Source: Oscillospiraceae bacterium
GTDB taxonomy: Bacteria > Bacillota > Clostridia > Oscillospirales > Ruminococcaceae
Length of the DNA: 34,350 nt
Reading direction: 5' to 3'
Assembly: GCA_022770625.1 (NCBI GenBank)
Contig: JALEHK010000012.1
Coordinates: forward strand, 1 to 34,350
The notes under the pieces are model-generated. The model was not told where the DNA came from, searched no databases, and saw nothing but the letters and a program-made list of their open reading frames with translations. Positions 1 through 10,184 of the stretch are shown in pieces (position 1 is the stretch's first letter; each line of letters begins with the position of its first letter). Both the position numbers and the translations under genes were made by a program.

Positions 1-158
1 GCAAAGCTCCATTACGCTAACGAGTTTTGCTTTGCAAAACTCAATAAAGTAATATCAAAAGCTATGGAGCAAAGCTCCATTACGCTAACGAGTTTTGCTT
101 TGCAAAACTCAATAAAGTAATATCAAAAGCTATGGAACAAAGTTCCGCGGACGATAAC
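1..158. repeat. Tandem 68-bp double-hairpin repeat, two perfect copies plus a diverged third start
   Basis: Positions 1-68 and 69-136 are identical; a diverged third copy starts at 137. Each full unit carries a hairpin with stem GAGTTTTGC / GCAAAACTC and loop TTT (22-42 and 90-110). A second hairpin spans the copy junction: ATGGAGC / GCTCCAT at 64-80 and GGAAC / GTTCC at 134-146. The two junction stems differ by compensatory changes. The array may continue left of the window. A related element lies near 26.2 kb. It looks like a REP-type palindromic element. No convincing glnA promoter was found between it and glnA. Confidence 0.85.
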
Positions 159-253
159 ACAACGCATGAATTGAAAGCTGCCGCAAAAGAGAAACAGAGA
201 CTGCGGAAGCGAAAAATATGGAGTATAATAAAGGAAAGGAGACAGATACACCC

Positions 254-1555
254 ATGGACAACACCATTTCCGAGGTACTTTCCTTCGTTGAAGAAAACGA
301 CGTAAAGTTCATCCGTCTTACTTTTTGCGACCTTTTCGGCGTACATAAGAACATCTCGATCATGCCGGGCGAGCTTCAGCGCGCGTTCACCAGCGGCGTT
401 CATTTTGAGCAGGGTATGGTGGACGGCTATAAGGAAGCCGAAGATCCGCTCTTTCTTGTGCCGGATGCCGGAACCGTCTCGATCCTCCCCTGGCGGCCTT
501 CGCAGGGAAGGGTCATCCGGTTCTTCTGCGATGTGCGCCACGCAGACGGAACGCCCTATGAGGGCTGCGCCCGCTCGATCTTAAAGCGGGAGATCTCCCG
601 TGCCGCGCAGTTCGGGCTTTCCTGCCGGATCGGCACCGAATGTGAATTCTATCTCTTCAAAAACGATGAAAACGGAGAACCGACGATGGAGCCGCATGAC
701 CATGCGGGCTATGCGGACATCGCGCCGCTCGACCGGGGCGAAAACGTAAGGCGGGAGATCTGCCTTGCGCTCGAAGAGATGGGCTTCAATCCCGAGACTT
801 CGCATCATGAAGCGGGGCCCGGACAGAACGAAGTCGATTTCCACTGTTCGGACGCGCTTTCCGCCGCAGACAACCTTTTGGCCTTCCGGGCGGCGGTCAA
901 GGCGATTGCCAACAAAAACGGTCTTTTCGCCAGCTTTATGCCCAAGCCCTTTCCTGATTTCAGCGGAAGCGGGATGCACATCAACTTTTCCCTGACCCGG
1001 GGCGGGAAGAACATTATCCACGCCTGCGATGGGATGCACGACGCGACCAGCGAGAGCTTCATCGAAGGAGTTTTAACGCATATCGACGAGATCACCGCCT
1101 TCTTCAATCCGCTGACTAATTCCTACAGCCGGTTCGGGGCTTTCGACGCTCCCCGCAGAGTCGGGTGGTCTAAGCGCTGCAACGACTCCCAGCTGATCCG
1201 GGTGCCGCTTGCACTCGGCGATCAGGCGCGGATCGAGCTCAGAAGCCCGGACGCCTGCTGCAACCCGTATCTGGCCTTTGCGCTTCTGATCGAAGCGGGA
1301 CTTGAGGGGGTTGAAAAAGGGATGCCCCTCCGGCCGCCGGTCGATGGGAACGAACCGGATACCGACGAAGCCGATCATCTCCCCGACACGCTGGACGAAG
1401 CGCTTGAAAAGGCACTTTCCTCCGAACTGGTCAGACGGGTCATCCCCGAGAGAACCCTTGAAAGCTATTACGCCGCCAAGCAGCGGGAATGCGCGGCCTG
1501 TGCCGCAGGAAACGCACAGGCGTTTGAGCACAGTCATTACTTCCCCTTCTATTGA
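254..1555 (+). CDS. glnA: Glutamine synthetase family protein (GlnA, short form)
   Basis: Probable glutamine synthetase, which makes glutamine from glutamate, ammonia and ATP in the cytoplasm. The 433-residue product has an N-terminal beta-Grasp part (FCDLFGVHKNIS) and a catalytic domain with GTECEFYLF, GPGQNEVDF, GSGMHINFS, NSYSRF and RIELRSPD, the metal-, ATP- and glutamate-binding elements of the family. It is slightly shorter than classical GS-I (about 440-470), and no adenylylation loop was recognised. I chose the ATG at 254 because AAAGGAG precedes it by about 12 bases; an in-frame ATG at 218 has no good ribosome binding site. An ANTAR regulator follows after 31 bases, an arrangement known near clostridial glnA genes. 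Divergent GS-like ligases share this fold, so true glutamine synthetase activity is likely but unproven. Confidence 0.88.
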   Translation: MDNTISEVLSFVEENDVKFIRLTFCDLFGVHKNISIMPGELQRAFTSGVHFEQGMVDGYKEAEDPLFLVPDAGTVSILPWRPSQGRVIRFFCDVRHADGTPYEGCARSILKREISRAAQFGLSCRIGTECEFYLFKNDENGEPTMEPHDHAGYADIAPLDRGENVRREICLALEEMGFNPETSHHEAGPGQNEVDFHCSDALSAADNLLAFRAAVKAIANKNGLFASFMPKPFPDFSGSGMHINFSLTRGGKNIIHACDGMHDATSESFIEGVLTHIDEITAFFNPLTNSYSRFGAFDAPRRVGWSKRCNDSQLIRVPLALGDQARIELRSPDACCNPYLAFALLIEAGLEGVEKGMPLRPPVDGNEPDTDEADHLPDTLDEALEKALSSELVRRVIPERTLESYYAAKQRECAACAAGNAQAFEHSHYFPFY

Positions 1556-1586
1556 TTGAATCGTCAATACGAAAGGAGGAAACTGA

Positions 1587-2156
1587 ATGGAAAGTGTACT
1601 CATCGCCGCGGGGAGCGCAAACTCCCGTTCAGCGCTTTCCGAGCTTTCAAAGCTGTGCGGACTGACCCGGCAGTCGCTCGCCGGAAACGGAAGCGACGCC
1701 AGACGTCTTTTTTCCGAAAACACCTACGATCTGGTTTTGATCAATACGCCGCTGCCGGATGAATTCGGATCGGAGCTTGCGGTCATGGTCTGCGAGAATT
1801 TCAGCAGCGCCATCCTTCTTGTCAAGGCGGAAATGGCCGATGAGGTCTCCGAAAAGGTCGAAAGCTCCGGCGTATTCGTGATGGAAAAGCCATTAAACCG
1901 CCAGCTCTTTTTCCGCAGCATCCGCATGGCGGGTGTGCAGCAGGTACGGATGAACGGTCTGCAAAAAGAAAACCGGAAGCTGAAAAACAAAATCGAAGAG
2001 ATCCGAACGGTTGACCGCGCCAAATGTCTATTGATCCAGTTTGAGTCGATGACCGAAAGCGATGCCCACCGTTATATAGAGAAAGCGGCCATGGATCAGC
2101 GGGTCCCCCGTTTACAGGTCGCACAGGAGATTTTACAGCAGTACGAAAAAGGGTGA
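1587..2156 (+). CDS. ANTAR-domain RNA-binding regulator with degenerate receiver domain
   Basis: Predicted transcription antiterminator of 189 residues. Residues 1 to about 120 resemble a response-regulator receiver, but the phospho-acceptor position in YDLVLINTPLPD is Asn53 instead of Asp. The switch Thr/Ser region reads LLVKAE, while the late Lys-Pro (K101-P102) is kept. A charged coiled-coil-like linker (about 125-140) leads to a C-terminal ANTAR domain (about 140-186: KCLLIQFESMTESDAHRYIEKAAM). ANTAR proteins bind paired RNA hairpins and prevent termination. A strong AAAGGAGG site precedes the ATG. The position directly after glnA suggests nitrogen- or glutamine-responsive control. The Asn argues against classical phosphorylation, so another signal or a protein partner is likely. 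Family assignment is firm; target RNAs are unknown. Confidence 0.85.
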   Translation: MESVLIAAGSANSRSALSELSKLCGLTRQSLAGNGSDARRLFSENTYDLVLINTPLPDEFGSELAVMVCENFSSAILLVKAEMADEVSEKVESSGVFVMEKPLNRQLFFRSIRMAGVQQVRMNGLQKENRKLKNKIEEIRTVDRAKCLLIQFESMTESDAHRYIEKAAMDQRVPRLQVAQEILQQYEKG

Positions 2157-2206
2157 AAAAGAGAAAAAGCCCTTGTATCTTGTATAATAAAAAAGGAGAG
2201 CGAATT

Positions 2207-3658
2207 ATGAATACAGAGCGTAGTTTCGAGGGGATTCACGAAGAATGCGGGATCTTCGGCATCGTCACTTCTTCTGACGAAGCCGCAGGCGTCACCTACA
2301 ACGCACTTCTGGCGCTCCAGCACAGAGGGCAGGAGGGCGCCGGCATCGCCATCCAGAAAGACGGATCGATCCTTTATCACAAGGACGTCGGACTGGTCAG
2401 CGAAGTCTTTAACAGCGACGTTCTCTCCCGTCTCCCCAAAGCGCATATGGCGATCGGCCACGTCCGCTACTCCACCACCGGCACCAATTCACAGAAAAAC
2501 ACCCAGCCCATGATCACCGAGTACCTGAAAGGCCGCATTGCCACCGCTCACAACGGGAATATTGTCAACGCCGCCGAAATCAAGGAGAAACTGGTTAACG
2601 TGGGCTGTAATTTTGCCGCGACCAATGATTCGGAGGTCATCTCCTCGCTGATCGGATGGGAGGCACTCCGGGGCGAATCGATCGAGGACGCAGTGGCCGA
2701 TGCGGCCAAGCAGCTCAAAGGCGCGTTCTCGCTGGTCGTTCTCTCCAGCCGGAGCAAGCTGATCGCTTTCCGCGACGGAGCCGGTTTCCGTCCGCTCTGC
2801 CTCGGGAAAAACGACCGGGGATGGGCGGTCGCGTCCGAGTCCTGCGGACTGGACAGCGCAGGGTTTACCTTTGTCCGCGACATCCTTCCCGGCGAGATGG
2901 TCATTATCGACGCGAATGGGAACGTCTCTTCCCGGATGGTTATCGAAGGGCAGAAAAAAGGGCTTTGCATCTTCGAGTACGTCTATTTTGCCAGAACCGA
3001 CTCGGTCATTGACGGACTGAGCGTCTATAACGCCCGGATCGCGATGGGGCGTCAGCTGGCGCGGGAATATCCAGTCGATGCCGACATCGTCTGCGGCGTA
3101 CCCGATTCTGGGCTGGAAGCGGCGATGGGCTACGCGCAGGAAAGCGGGCTCCCCTATCAGCTCGGGTTTGTCAAAAACCGCTATATCGGACGCAGCTTTA
3201 TCTTCCCGTCGCAGGAACAGCGGGATGCCGCTGTCCGGCTTAAACTCAACCCCCTCTCGGTCAATCTGACGGGTAAGAGGGTCGTCGTGGTCGATGATTC
3301 GATCGTCCGCGGCACGACCTCGTATAAAATGATCAAAAGCTTAAAACAGGCGGGAGCCAAAGAGGTTCATCTCAGAATCTCTTCGCCGCCTTTCAGACAC
3401 ACCTGTCACTTCGGCACCGACATCGACAGTGAGGAAAATCTGATCGCGAACCAGATGGATCTGGACGCGGTCTGCCGTAAGATCGGCGCCGACAGTTTGG
3501 GATATATCAGCATCGAAGGACTGAAAAAAGCCTGCGCGGGCTGCGGGCTGTCCTTCTGCACCGGATGCTTTACCGGAGATTATCCGGTCGACATCGGTAA
3601 GAGCCACAACAAAGCCCAGTTTGAAAATGCGTCCGCCGGAGGTGTCGGAACCTTTTAA
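2207..3658 (+). CDS. purF: Amidophosphoribosyltransferase (glutamine PRPP amidotransferase)
   Basis: First committed step of purine synthesis: glutamine plus PRPP gives phosphoribosylamine. The 483-residue protein has a 13-residue propeptide before the nucleophile Cys14 (EECGIFGI), a class II Ntn glutaminase domain (about 14-240) and a phosphoribosyltransferase domain with the PRPP loop VVVVDDSIVRGTTS. Cysteines in GLCIFEY, RHTCHFG and SFCTGC match the four ligands of the 4Fe-4S cluster in Bacillus-type PurF. An ATG 54 bases upstream (2153) overlaps the ANTAR stop, but AAAAGGAG sits 9 bases before the ATG at 2207, which places Cys14 correctly. The rest of the pur pathway is absent here except purL, 13 kb away on the other strand. 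Confidence 0.96.
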   Translation: MNTERSFEGIHEECGIFGIVTSSDEAAGVTYNALLALQHRGQEGAGIAIQKDGSILYHKDVGLVSEVFNSDVLSRLPKAHMAIGHVRYSTTGTNSQKNTQPMITEYLKGRIATAHNGNIVNAAEIKEKLVNVGCNFAATNDSEVISSLIGWEALRGESIEDAVADAAKQLKGAFSLVVLSSRSKLIAFRDGAGFRPLCLGKNDRGWAVASESCGLDSAGFTFVRDILPGEMVIIDANGNVSSRMVIEGQKKGLCIFEYVYFARTDSVIDGLSVYNARIAMGRQLAREYPVDADIVCGVPDSGLEAAMGYAQESGLPYQLGFVKNRYIGRSFIFPSQEQRDAAVRLKLNPLSVNLTGKRVVVVDDSIVRGTTSYKMIKSLKQAGAKEVHLRISSPPFRHTCHFGTDIDSEENLIANQMDLDAVCRKIGADSLGYISIEGLKKACAGCGLSFCTGCFTGDYPVDIGKSHNKAQFENASAGGVGTF

Positions 3659-3696
3659 GGGTTCTCTTTAAAAGTCTTTCTCCGGCTGTGCGATTA

Positions 3697-3724
3697 AAAA
3701 CGCCGCGCTTAAAATACGCGTTTT
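3697..3724 (+). terminator. Weak hairpin with T tail between purF and carA
   Basis: AAAACGC (3697-3703) pairs with GCGTTTT (3718-3724) around a 14-base loop, and the T stretch is part of the stem. It could be a weak terminator or a processing site in the gap between purF and carA. The stem is short. Confidence 0.4.
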
Positions 3725-3755
3725 ATCATTATCATGCGAAAGGAATGGTCAAAAG

Positions 3756-4835
3756 ATGGAAAAGACCGCATACCTGATTCTTGAAAACGGAAAGGTTTTC
3801 AAAGGCAAGAGTTTCGGCGCACAGGGCGCTGTAACCGGAGAAGTCGTTTTCACTACCGCCATGACCGGCTATCTGGAAACGCTGACCGATCCCAGCTACT
3901 ACGGACAGATCGTTGTCCAGACGTTCCCGCTGATCGGCAACTACGGTGTCATCCCGGAGGATTTTGAAAGCAAAGGCCCCGCTCTGAAGGGGTATATCGT
4001 CCGCGAGGTATGTGAGCATCCCTCCAACTTCCGCTGTGACGGAAAGCTCTCCGAATTTCTCGAGAGCCGCGGCATCATCGGTCTTTACGGGATCGATACC
4101 CGCCAGCTGACCCGTATCATCCGTGAGCACGGCGTCATGAACGGCCGCATTACCACCGATCCGAACGAGGCAGACATGGAAGAGATCCGTTCCTATCTCG
4201 TCAAGGACGCAGTCGATTCGGTTTCGACCGGGGAAAAGTACGTCCTTTCGCCCGAAGGAGAAATCAAAAAGAAGGTCGTTCTCTGGGACTTCGGCGCAAA
4301 GATGAATATCGAGCGGGAACTGGTCAAGCGCGGATGCGAAGTAACGGTCGTTCCGGGACGAACGACCGCGGAAGAGATCCTTGCCCTTTCTCCCGACGGG
4401 ATCATGCTTTCCAACGGCCCCGGCGACCCGGCTGAGAACGTTGGGATCATCGCCGAGCTGAAAAAGGTCGCGGACTCGAAAACCCCGATTTTCGGCATCT
4501 GCCTCGGTCATCAGCTTTTGGCGCTTGCTGAAGGCGGAAAGACCGTCAAGCTCAAATACGGTCACCGCGGCGCCAACCAGCCGGTCAAGAATCTTGCAAC
4601 CGACCGGATCTTCGTCAGTTCCCAGAACCACGGTTATGCCGTTGATACAGCACAGCTTCCCGAAAACGCGGTCATGAGCTACGAAAACGCGAACGACGGC
4701 ACCTGCGAGGGACTGCGTTATCTCGACATTCCTGCTTACACCGTTCAGTTCCACCCGGAAGCCTGCGGCGGCCCGCACGACACCAATTTCCTGTTCGACG
4801 AGTTTATTGCTCTGATGGACAAAAACAAAGCGTAA
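3756..4835 (+). CDS. carA: Carbamoyl-phosphate synthase small (glutaminase) subunit
   Basis: Supplies ammonia from glutamine to CarB for carbamoyl phosphate, the precursor of pyrimidines and arginine. The 359 residues comprise the CarA N-terminal domain (about 1-150, opening LILENGKVFKGKSFG) and a class I glutamine amidotransferase domain with nucleophile Cys249 in FGICLGHQ and the His/Glu pair in VQFHPEACGG. Length is normal for the family. AAAGGA precedes the ATG by about 12 bases. The large subunit gene carB normally follows directly, but here the next gene is dapF and no carB occurs in the window, so the partner must be encoded elsewhere. Confidence 0.95.
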   Translation: MEKTAYLILENGKVFKGKSFGAQGAVTGEVVFTTAMTGYLETLTDPSYYGQIVVQTFPLIGNYGVIPEDFESKGPALKGYIVREVCEHPSNFRCDGKLSEFLESRGIIGLYGIDTRQLTRIIREHGVMNGRITTDPNEADMEEIRSYLVKDAVDSVSTGEKYVLSPEGEIKKKVVLWDFGAKMNIERELVKRGCEVTVVPGRTTAEEILALSPDGIMLSNGPGDPAENVGIIAELKKVADSKTPIFGICLGHQLLALAEGGKTVKLKYGHRGANQPVKNLATDRIFVSSQNHGYAVDTAQLPENAVMSYENANDGTCEGLRYLDIPAYTVQFHPEACGGPHDTNFLFDEFIALMDKNKA

Positions 4836-4901
4836 CCCGCAAAGAAACGAAAGCGACAGAGAAAAAAGTCTTTCGGAGAAACGATAAAGGAGATGGGATC
4901 C

Positions 4902-7444
<2,543 letters not shown>

Positions 7445-7476
7445 ACAAAAAGCAGATGTACAGGAAGGGAGACAGA

Positions 7477-7498
7477 TTCCTGTCTCCCCCCTTACAGA
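7477..7498 (+). terminator. GC-rich hairpin after pyrG
   Basis: GGGAGACAG (7477-7485) pairs perfectly with CTGTCTCCC (7490-7498) around loop ATTC. Only CCCTT follows, with no T tract, so it may be a weak terminator or an mRNA-stabilising hairpin at the pyrG 3' end. Confidence 0.5.
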
Positions 7499-7509
7499 TA
7501 GAGAAAAAC

Positions 7510-7550
7510 GGCTGTTCGCTGTTGCCGCAGGTTAGCATACAGCAACAGCC
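7510..7550 (+). other. Hairpin in the dapL leader
   Basis: GGCTGTT (7510-7516) and GCTGT (7518-7522) pair with ACAGC (7539-7543) and AACAGCC (7544-7550), giving 12 base pairs with one bulged C and a 16-base loop. No T run follows. It is a structured leader between the pyrG-end hairpin and dapL; no known riboswitch class was recognised. Confidence 0.45.
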
Positions 7551-7582
7551 AAAGGAGTAAAGAAAACCAAGGAGGAATTTTT

Positions 7583-8764
7583 ATGAAGATCAATCATCAC
7601 TACCTCGAACTGGAACAGAGCTATCTCTTCACCACCATCGCGCACAAGGTATCCGCTTTTCAGGCGGCGCATCCCGAAAAGAGCATCATCCGTCTCGGGA
7701 TCGGCGATGTCACTCTTCCGCTTTGCGGGGCGGTCGTCAAGGCGCTTGAGGACGCAAGCGCAGAGATGGGGGTAAAAGAGACCTTCCACGGCTATGGCCC
7801 GGAGCAGGGATATGATTTCCTCAAGCAGGCGATCGCCGACTACTATCAGGAAAAGGGCGTCACCCTCGCACTGGACGAGATCTTTGTCAGCGACGGCGCA
7901 AAATCCGATGTCGGAAACATCCTTGATCTTTTTGACGCGGACAACACCGTTTTGGTCCCCGATCCCGTCTACCCGGTTTATGTGGACACCAATATCATGG
8001 CCGGACGAAAGGTCATTTTTGCCGACGCCAATGCGGAAAACGGATTTTTACCCCTTCCCGATGAAAAGGTAGACGCCGACATCATCTATATCTGCTCGCC
8101 CAACAACCCGACCGGCGCGGTTTATGACCGTGAAGGCTTACAGGCGTGGGTCAATTACGCAAAGGAACGAAACGCTGTGATCCTTTTTGACGCGGCGTAT
8201 GAATGCTTTGTCTGCGACGGTTCTCCCCGCTCGATCTATGAGATCGAGGGTGCGAAGGAAGTCGCCATCGAATTCTGCTCCTTCTCCAAGACCGCAGGCT
8301 TTACCGGAACCCGCTGCGGATACACCATCGTTCCGAAAGCGCTCGTCCGCGAAGGAGTCGCGCTCAACGGACTTTGGCTCCGCCGTCAGACCACCAAGTT
8401 CAACGGCGTTCCCTATATCGTCCAGAAGGGCGCTGCGGCGGTCTTTTCGCCCGAAGGACGGAAGGAAACGCTTGCAAACATCGACTACTACCGTGAAAAC
8501 GCAAAAATCCTCGCCGATACGCTCGACCGCATCGGTATCCGCTATACCGGCGGGAAAAACTCTCCCTATATCTGGATGGAGTGTCCGAACGGCATGAAGA
8601 GCTGGGAATTTTTCGACTACCTGCTTGAAAACGCAGGTGTTGTCGGTACGCCCGGCGCAGGCTTTGGCAAGAACGGCGAAGGCTTCTTCCGTCTGACTGC
8701 GTTTAACGACCATGAAAACACCAAAGCGGCGGCTAAACGAATTGAAGAGCTGCTTGGGAAATAA
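7583..8764 (+). CDS. dapL: LL-diaminopimelate aminotransferase
   Basis: PLP-dependent fold-type I aminotransferase that makes LL-diaminopimelate directly from tetrahydrodipicolinate with glutamate as amino donor, bypassing the succinylase or acetylase steps. The 393 residues include the N-terminal signature IIRLGIGDVTLPL, the cofactor motif SPNNPTGA and the Schiff-base Lys236 in SFSKTAGFTGTRCGY. AAGGAGG lies 9 bases before the ATG. It closes the plus-strand block at a strong terminator. Together with dapF it supplies meso-DAP. Other class I/II aminotransferases look alike, but the opening and overall sequence fit DapL well. Confidence 0.93.
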   Translation: MKINHHYLELEQSYLFTTIAHKVSAFQAAHPEKSIIRLGIGDVTLPLCGAVVKALEDASAEMGVKETFHGYGPEQGYDFLKQAIADYYQEKGVTLALDEIFVSDGAKSDVGNILDLFDADNTVLVPDPVYPVYVDTNIMAGRKVIFADANAENGFLPLPDEKVDADIIYICSPNNPTGAVYDREGLQAWVNYAKERNAVILFDAAYECFVCDGSPRSIYEIEGAKEVAIEFCSFSKTAGFTGTRCGYTIVPKALVREGVALNGLWLRRQTTKFNGVPYIVQKGAAAVFSPEGRKETLANIDYYRENAKILADTLDRIGIRYTGGKNSPYIWMECPNGMKSWEFFDYLLENAGVVGTPGAGFGKNGEGFFRLTAFNDHENTKAAAKRIEELLGK

Positions 8765-8775
8765 CTTTGAGGTAT

Positions 8776-8819
8776 AAAAACGCGGCCTGTTCAAAGAAAA
8801 ATGAACAGGCCGCGTTTTT
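8776..8819. terminator. Strong bidirectional rho-independent terminator
   Basis: An 18-bp perfect stem (8776-8793 with 8802-8819) with an 8-base loop has an A run on one side and a T run on the other. It serves dapL on the plus strand and the esterase operon on the minus strand. Confidence 0.95.
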
Positions 8820-8824
8820 TATGC

Positions 8825-10156
8825 TTATTTTTCTGCACCCTTTGCAGCGCTCCATGTAAAATGCGGCGTCTTTCGGTACCATTTGGGGGTCATTGTATTG
8901 TTTTGATCCGCTTCCGGGTCTTCAGGAATCTGAAGCGTGACCCACATATGCCGCGGATCCGTTCTTTCTCTCTCCGGAAGGAAGTGAAAATAGATAAAGT
9001 CGGCGATCGCCGTCCAATCATCCAGAGAAAACATATGCTTCCCCTCCCGCAGAAACATCGCGTCGTTTTCCGGCACGCCAAGCATCCGGTAAATCTCGGC
9101 AGATGCCCGCCAGCTGACCTGTATTCCGTAAGGATTGGCCCATTCATCATCCAGCGAATCGGTGGTGAGGAGCGGACGGGGCGCAATCAGCGCGCGGGCA
9201 AAGTGCATATCAAACGGCAGGCACCATTCGTCTCCCAGCTTTCCGTTCAGCGACAGATCCATCCGGGAAAGAAGATACTGAATCTGTTCCATCATCCCTC
9301 CGGCGGCGGCAACCTCATCCGCATCAGCCGGCGGAAGATCTTTAGCCGCGCCGAACTCCCGAAGTCCGTCCGCCCACCAATAAGCAAACATCTGGCTCAT
9401 GCTGCCGATCGTTTCCTGCACGCCGCTCCCTTCTCCCATACGGTCGCCCATAAACCGAAAGCATCCCGATCCGCCGCAGCCTGATCCGCCGGGTGCGGCA
9501 AGGGTGATCCGTTCGTCATAAACGGCAGCGCAGAGCGCGACCTTTCCGTTCCGGGAATAGCCGGTGGCGGCGATCTTATCCATATCCGCATAATCGGTCG
9601 TTTCCAGATAATCTACGATCCGGCTGTAGCCCCATGCCCAAATGGCGATTGCGCGGCCGCTGCATCCGGGATAGGCACGAAGAACCGGGCTTTCCCGATA
9701 AAAAGCATAATTATCGACGCCAAGCTGCTCCTTGTCAAAAGAAACGAAGGCAATTCCATGCCCGATCAGCTCCGCAAGAATGGGACAGGCATCCTTCTCT
9801 CCGAATGTGTTCCAGATCAGAACCGGATGTTTTCCTTCCGATTCCGGACGTATAACCGTAAATTCCAGATGAAGGCTCTCTTCCGGCCCGAAAGAGAGCG
9901 CAACCTTTTCCTGAATCGCTATGCCGTCCAGAGACGTACTGCACTTAACAACGCTTCCCTTCACATTTCCGGGGGCGGGCGGCATCTCCCCATACAAGTA
10001 ATGCGCCAACATCGCCTTCAGATACGTCCGCTGTTCCGGCCATTCTTCCGGCGAAACCGCGCGTGTTCCATCCGGACGGAGAAAAGGATCCGGAAGCGTA
10101 TGGGGCGGATCGCTCTCCTTTAGCTGCTGATTATCCATAAAATGATAACCACTCAT
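8825..10156 (-). CDS. Cytoplasmic alpha/beta-hydrolase esterase, CE15 (glucuronoyl esterase)-like
   Basis: Predicted carbohydrate esterase of 443 residues with an alpha/beta-hydrolase fold. The nucleophile elbow TGYSRNGK (Ser201, with the following Arg) resembles the G-C-S-R-x-G-K motif of CE15 glucuronoyl esterases, and His374 in REGKHMF is a good catalytic histidine. CE15 enzymes cleave esters between glucuronic acid on xylan and lignin alcohols. No signal peptide is visible, so it probably acts on imported oligosaccharides or another ester. GGGAGG stands 8 bases before the chosen ATG; an upstream in-frame ATG at 10195 would overlap the preceding gene. It is last in the PadR-DUF2812 operon, 28 bases after DUF2812. 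Related xylan deacetylase-like hydrolases share this fold, so the substrate is uncertain. Confidence 0.75.
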   Translation of the reverse strand: MSGYHFMDNQQLKESDPPHTLPDPFLRPDGTRAVSPEEWPEQRTYLKAMLAHYLYGEMPPAPGNVKGSVVKCSTSLDGIAIQEKVALSFGPEESLHLEFTVIRPESEGKHPVLIWNTFGEKDACPILAELIGHGIAFVSFDKEQLGVDNYAFYRESPVLRAYPGCSGRAIAIWAWGYSRIVDYLETTDYADMDKIAATGYSRNGKVALCAAVYDERITLAAPGGSGCGGSGCFRFMGDRMGEGSGVQETIGSMSQMFAYWWADGLREFGAAKDLPPADADEVAAAGGMMEQIQYLLSRMDLSLNGKLGDEWCLPFDMHFARALIAPRPLLTTDSLDDEWANPYGIQVSWRASAEIYRMLGVPENDAMFLREGKHMFSLDDWTAIADFIYFHFLPERERTDPRHMWVTLQIPEDPEADQNNTMTPKWYRKTPHFTWSAAKGAEK

Positions 10157-10184
10157 CGTATTTTCCTCCCTATTCTGATTCATT

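Noticed and set aside
1-158. CRISPR array
   Set aside because: The repeat units are directly adjacent with no unique spacers, and no cas gene is present.
224-229. TATAAT before glnA as its promoter
   Set aside because: It overlaps the region next to the ribosome binding site and has no -35 partner.
64-253. ANTAR-type double-hairpin target upstream of glnA
   Set aside because: The hairpins present have three-base loops, not the six-base loops with fixed A and G expected for ANTAR ligands, and no terminator overlaps them.
2183-2188. TATAAT before purF as an internal promoter
   Set aside because: No acceptable -35 element lies 16-18 bases upstream, and it is very close to the ribosome binding site.
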